A stretch of DNA of 7,592 nt, from assembly GCA_029071285.1 (NCBI GenBank), contig JAIEAS010000108.1, positions 1-7,592 on the forward strand, read 5' to 3'. This DNA is from Clostridia bacterium (lineage in GTDB: Bacteria; Bacillota; Clostridia; Christensenellales; Borkfalkiaceae). The notes under the pieces are model-generated. The model searched no databases, was not told the origin of the DNA, and was given only the letters and a program-made list of their open reading frames with translations. Position numbers and translations under genes: made by a program. Positions 6,213-7,592 of this stretch are shown here, one piece after another (positions within the stretch are counted from its first letter, which is position 1; the number at the start of each line of letters is the position of its first letter).

Positions 6213-7592
6213 ATGAAGAACGGCAAAACGGTAAACTTAACAAGCGGCAACGTGTGGAAGCAAATGCTTTTATACTGTCTGCCCCTTTTCGGAAGCGCGC
6301 TGGTGCAGCAGCTCTATTCGCTTGCCGACCTTTTGGTCGTCGGCAACTTTGCCGAGGAGGGCGCGCTTGCAATAGACGCGATAGGCAACGCTACCGTTAT
6401 TATTAACATACTGCTTGCGTTTGCGCTGGGCGCGAACGGCGGCTGTGCGGTAATAATCGCAAAGTACTTCGGCGGGCGGGATAATAAAAAGGTGCGCGAA
6501 ACCTTTAATACCTCGCTTATCGCCTTTTCCGCGCTGTGTCTTTTCATAATGGCGGTGGGGTTCGGCTTCGGCGGACTTTCGTTAAAGGCTTTGGACGTTG
6601 CCGAGTCTTACTACGGCGACTGCTTTGAATATCTTTACATATATTTAGGTTCGCTGCCCTTCGTGTTTTTGTATAACCTCGGCTGCGGAATCTGTTCCGC
6701 GTTAGGCGACAGCAAAACTCCCTTTATCTTTCTCGTAATCTCGTCCGTGCTGAACGTGGGACTGGATTTGCTGTTCGTCTGCGTGCTGCACCTGGACGTA
6801 GCAGGCGCGGCGTGGGCAACCTTTATTTCGCAGGCGCTGGCCTGCGGGGCTACCGTGTTCGTGCTTATGCGCAAGATGCGCTCGGTAAAGACGGAAGAAA
6901 AGCCCAAGTTCTTCGATAAGAAAATTTTAAAAGAATTGTCGTTCGCTTCCGTTCCGATAATTCTGCAGCAAAGCTTTGTGTCCGTCGGAAACTTTTTCGT
7001 TATAAAGTGCATAAACGGAATCGGCGAGGACGCAACCACGGGCTTTACGACCGCCTTTAAGCTTATAGCGGTTTCCACAATGAGCATAGTTGCAATGACC
7101 AACGGACTTTCAAACTTCGTTTCGCAGAACAAGGCGGTGGGGGAGTACGGACGTATTAAGACGGGCTTTCTGGCGGTGCTGTGTTACACGCTTTTATTAT
7201 CGCTGATATTTCTGGCGGTGTTCGTGTCCTGCCCCGAACCGCTGACAAAAATATTTATCCAAAAGGATAAGCTCACAGCCGAAGCGCTTGAATATTCGGC
7301 ACAGTTCCTTATAATAGTTTCGTGCTTTCTGCCCGCCGTCTGCGTGAAGATTGTTGCCGACGGCTCGGTGCGCGGCTGCGGAGGAAATCTGGGCTTTACC
7401 ATAAGCACGTTTACCGACCTGTTGCTGCGCGTAATTCTGGTATACGTTCTGGTCGGCGCGGGCTGGGGTTTTAAAGGCGTTTGCTGGGCTTGGGCTATCG
7501 GCTGGAGCATAAGTATGTTTATCGCCCTGGCGTTCTGGTATCTGCATATAAGAAAATTCCCCAAAAAGAAGCCCGAACCCGAGCCCGAAAAC
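6213..7592 (+). CDS. MATE-family multidrug/toxin efflux transporter, 3' end outside window
   Basis: Integral membrane antiporter expected to export cationic drugs or metabolites using a Na+ or H+ gradient. All 460 codons from 6213 to the last base are open with no stop, so the gene runs off the window. However, the length and the charged tail KKKPEPEPEN suggest the end is very near. Two MatE halves are visible. The first (about 17-220) has LTSGNVWKQMLLYCLPLF at its N-terminus, LADLLVVGNF (38-46), SALGDSKTP (162-170) and DVAGAAWATFISQ (195-207). The second (about 240-445) has SFASVPIILQQS (243-254), GSVRGCGGN (384-392) and GFKGVCWAWAIGW (419-431). About twelve hydrophobic segments fit the family. 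The ATG matches the usual MATE N-terminus, yet no Shine-Dalgarno precedes it; the upstream bases are TAATAAGTCGGT. Substrate cannot be told from sequence. Confidence 0.93.
   Translation, partial: MKNGKTVNLTSGNVWKQMLLYCLPLFGSALVQQLYSLADLLVVGNFAEEGALAIDAIGNATVIINILLAFALGANGGCAVIIAKYFGGRDNKKVRETFNTSLIAFSALCLFIMAVGFGFGGLSLKALDVAESYYGDCFEYLYIYLGSLPFVFLYNLGCGICSALGDSKTPFIFLVISSVLNVGLDLLFVCVLHLDVAGAAWATFISQALACGATVFVLMRKMRSVKTEEKPKFFDKKILKELSFASVPIILQQSFVSVGNFFVIKCINGIGEDATTGFTTAFKLIAVSTMSIVAMTNGLSNFVSQNKAVGEYGRIKTGFLAVLCYTLLLSLIFLAVFVSCPEPLTKIFIQKDKLTAEALEYSAQFLIIVSCFLPAVCVKIVADGSVRGCGGNLGFTISTFTDLLLRVILVYVLVGAGWGFKGVCWAWAIGWSISMFIALAFWYLHIRKFPKKKPEPEPEN

Noticed and set aside
6188..6406. 72-codon + strand frame at the start of the MATE region
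   Set aside because: It overlaps the MATE start in a different frame and its translation is Arg/Ala-rich without any family signal. The MATE frame explains the region.
6635..7564. Three - strand open frames opposite the MATE gene
   Set aside because: The + strand frame has clear MATE motifs throughout all 460 codons; the opposite frames have no motif and are shadows.

Overview
The window looks like a piece of a Gram-positive anaerobe chromosome, most likely class Clostridia (Bacillota), possibly an uncultured gut lineage. The reasons are a clostridial-type pyruvate phosphate dikinase, a strong GGAGGA Shine-Dalgarno site, a lipoprotein made of Listeria-Bacteroides (InlB) type repeats, mid-range GC in genes with very A/T-rich spacers, and standard-code reading frames. 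The lineage is inferred from protein character only; no rRNA or other phylogenetic marker is present.

All five genes are on the + strand and fall into three probable transcription units. (1) 56-2701, ppdK, complete, ending at a textbook intrinsic terminator (2713-2744). (2) A probable three-gene operon at 2818-6104: a membrane-anchored M28 metallopeptidase with a C-terminal polytopic domain, a small lipoprotein built of two copies of a two-domain beta-repeat module, and a compact beta-class carbonic anhydrase. The first two overlap by ATGA and the third follows after 18 nt. A candidate extended -10 promoter lies upstream, with an 11-bp perfect inverted repeat whose arms flank its -10 box. (3) 6213 to the window end: a MATE-family membrane transporter with all 460 visible codons open and no stop in view. 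A perfect TATAAT sits so close to its ATG that a leaderless or nearly leaderless mRNA is plausible.

Functionally, PPDK interconverts pyruvate and PEP in central metabolism. The M28 enzyme and the lipoprotein are both predicted to act outside the membrane, and their translational coupling suggests a shared surface role. The carbonic anhydrase is cytoplasmic and may simply share the transcript. I see no tRNA, rRNA, CRISPR array, insertion sequence or phage gene. Nothing amounts to a clearly new system. The most interesting points are the ERMP1-like architecture of the M28 protein coupled to a repeat lipoprotein, the dyad around that operon's promoter, and the possible leaderless MATE gene.
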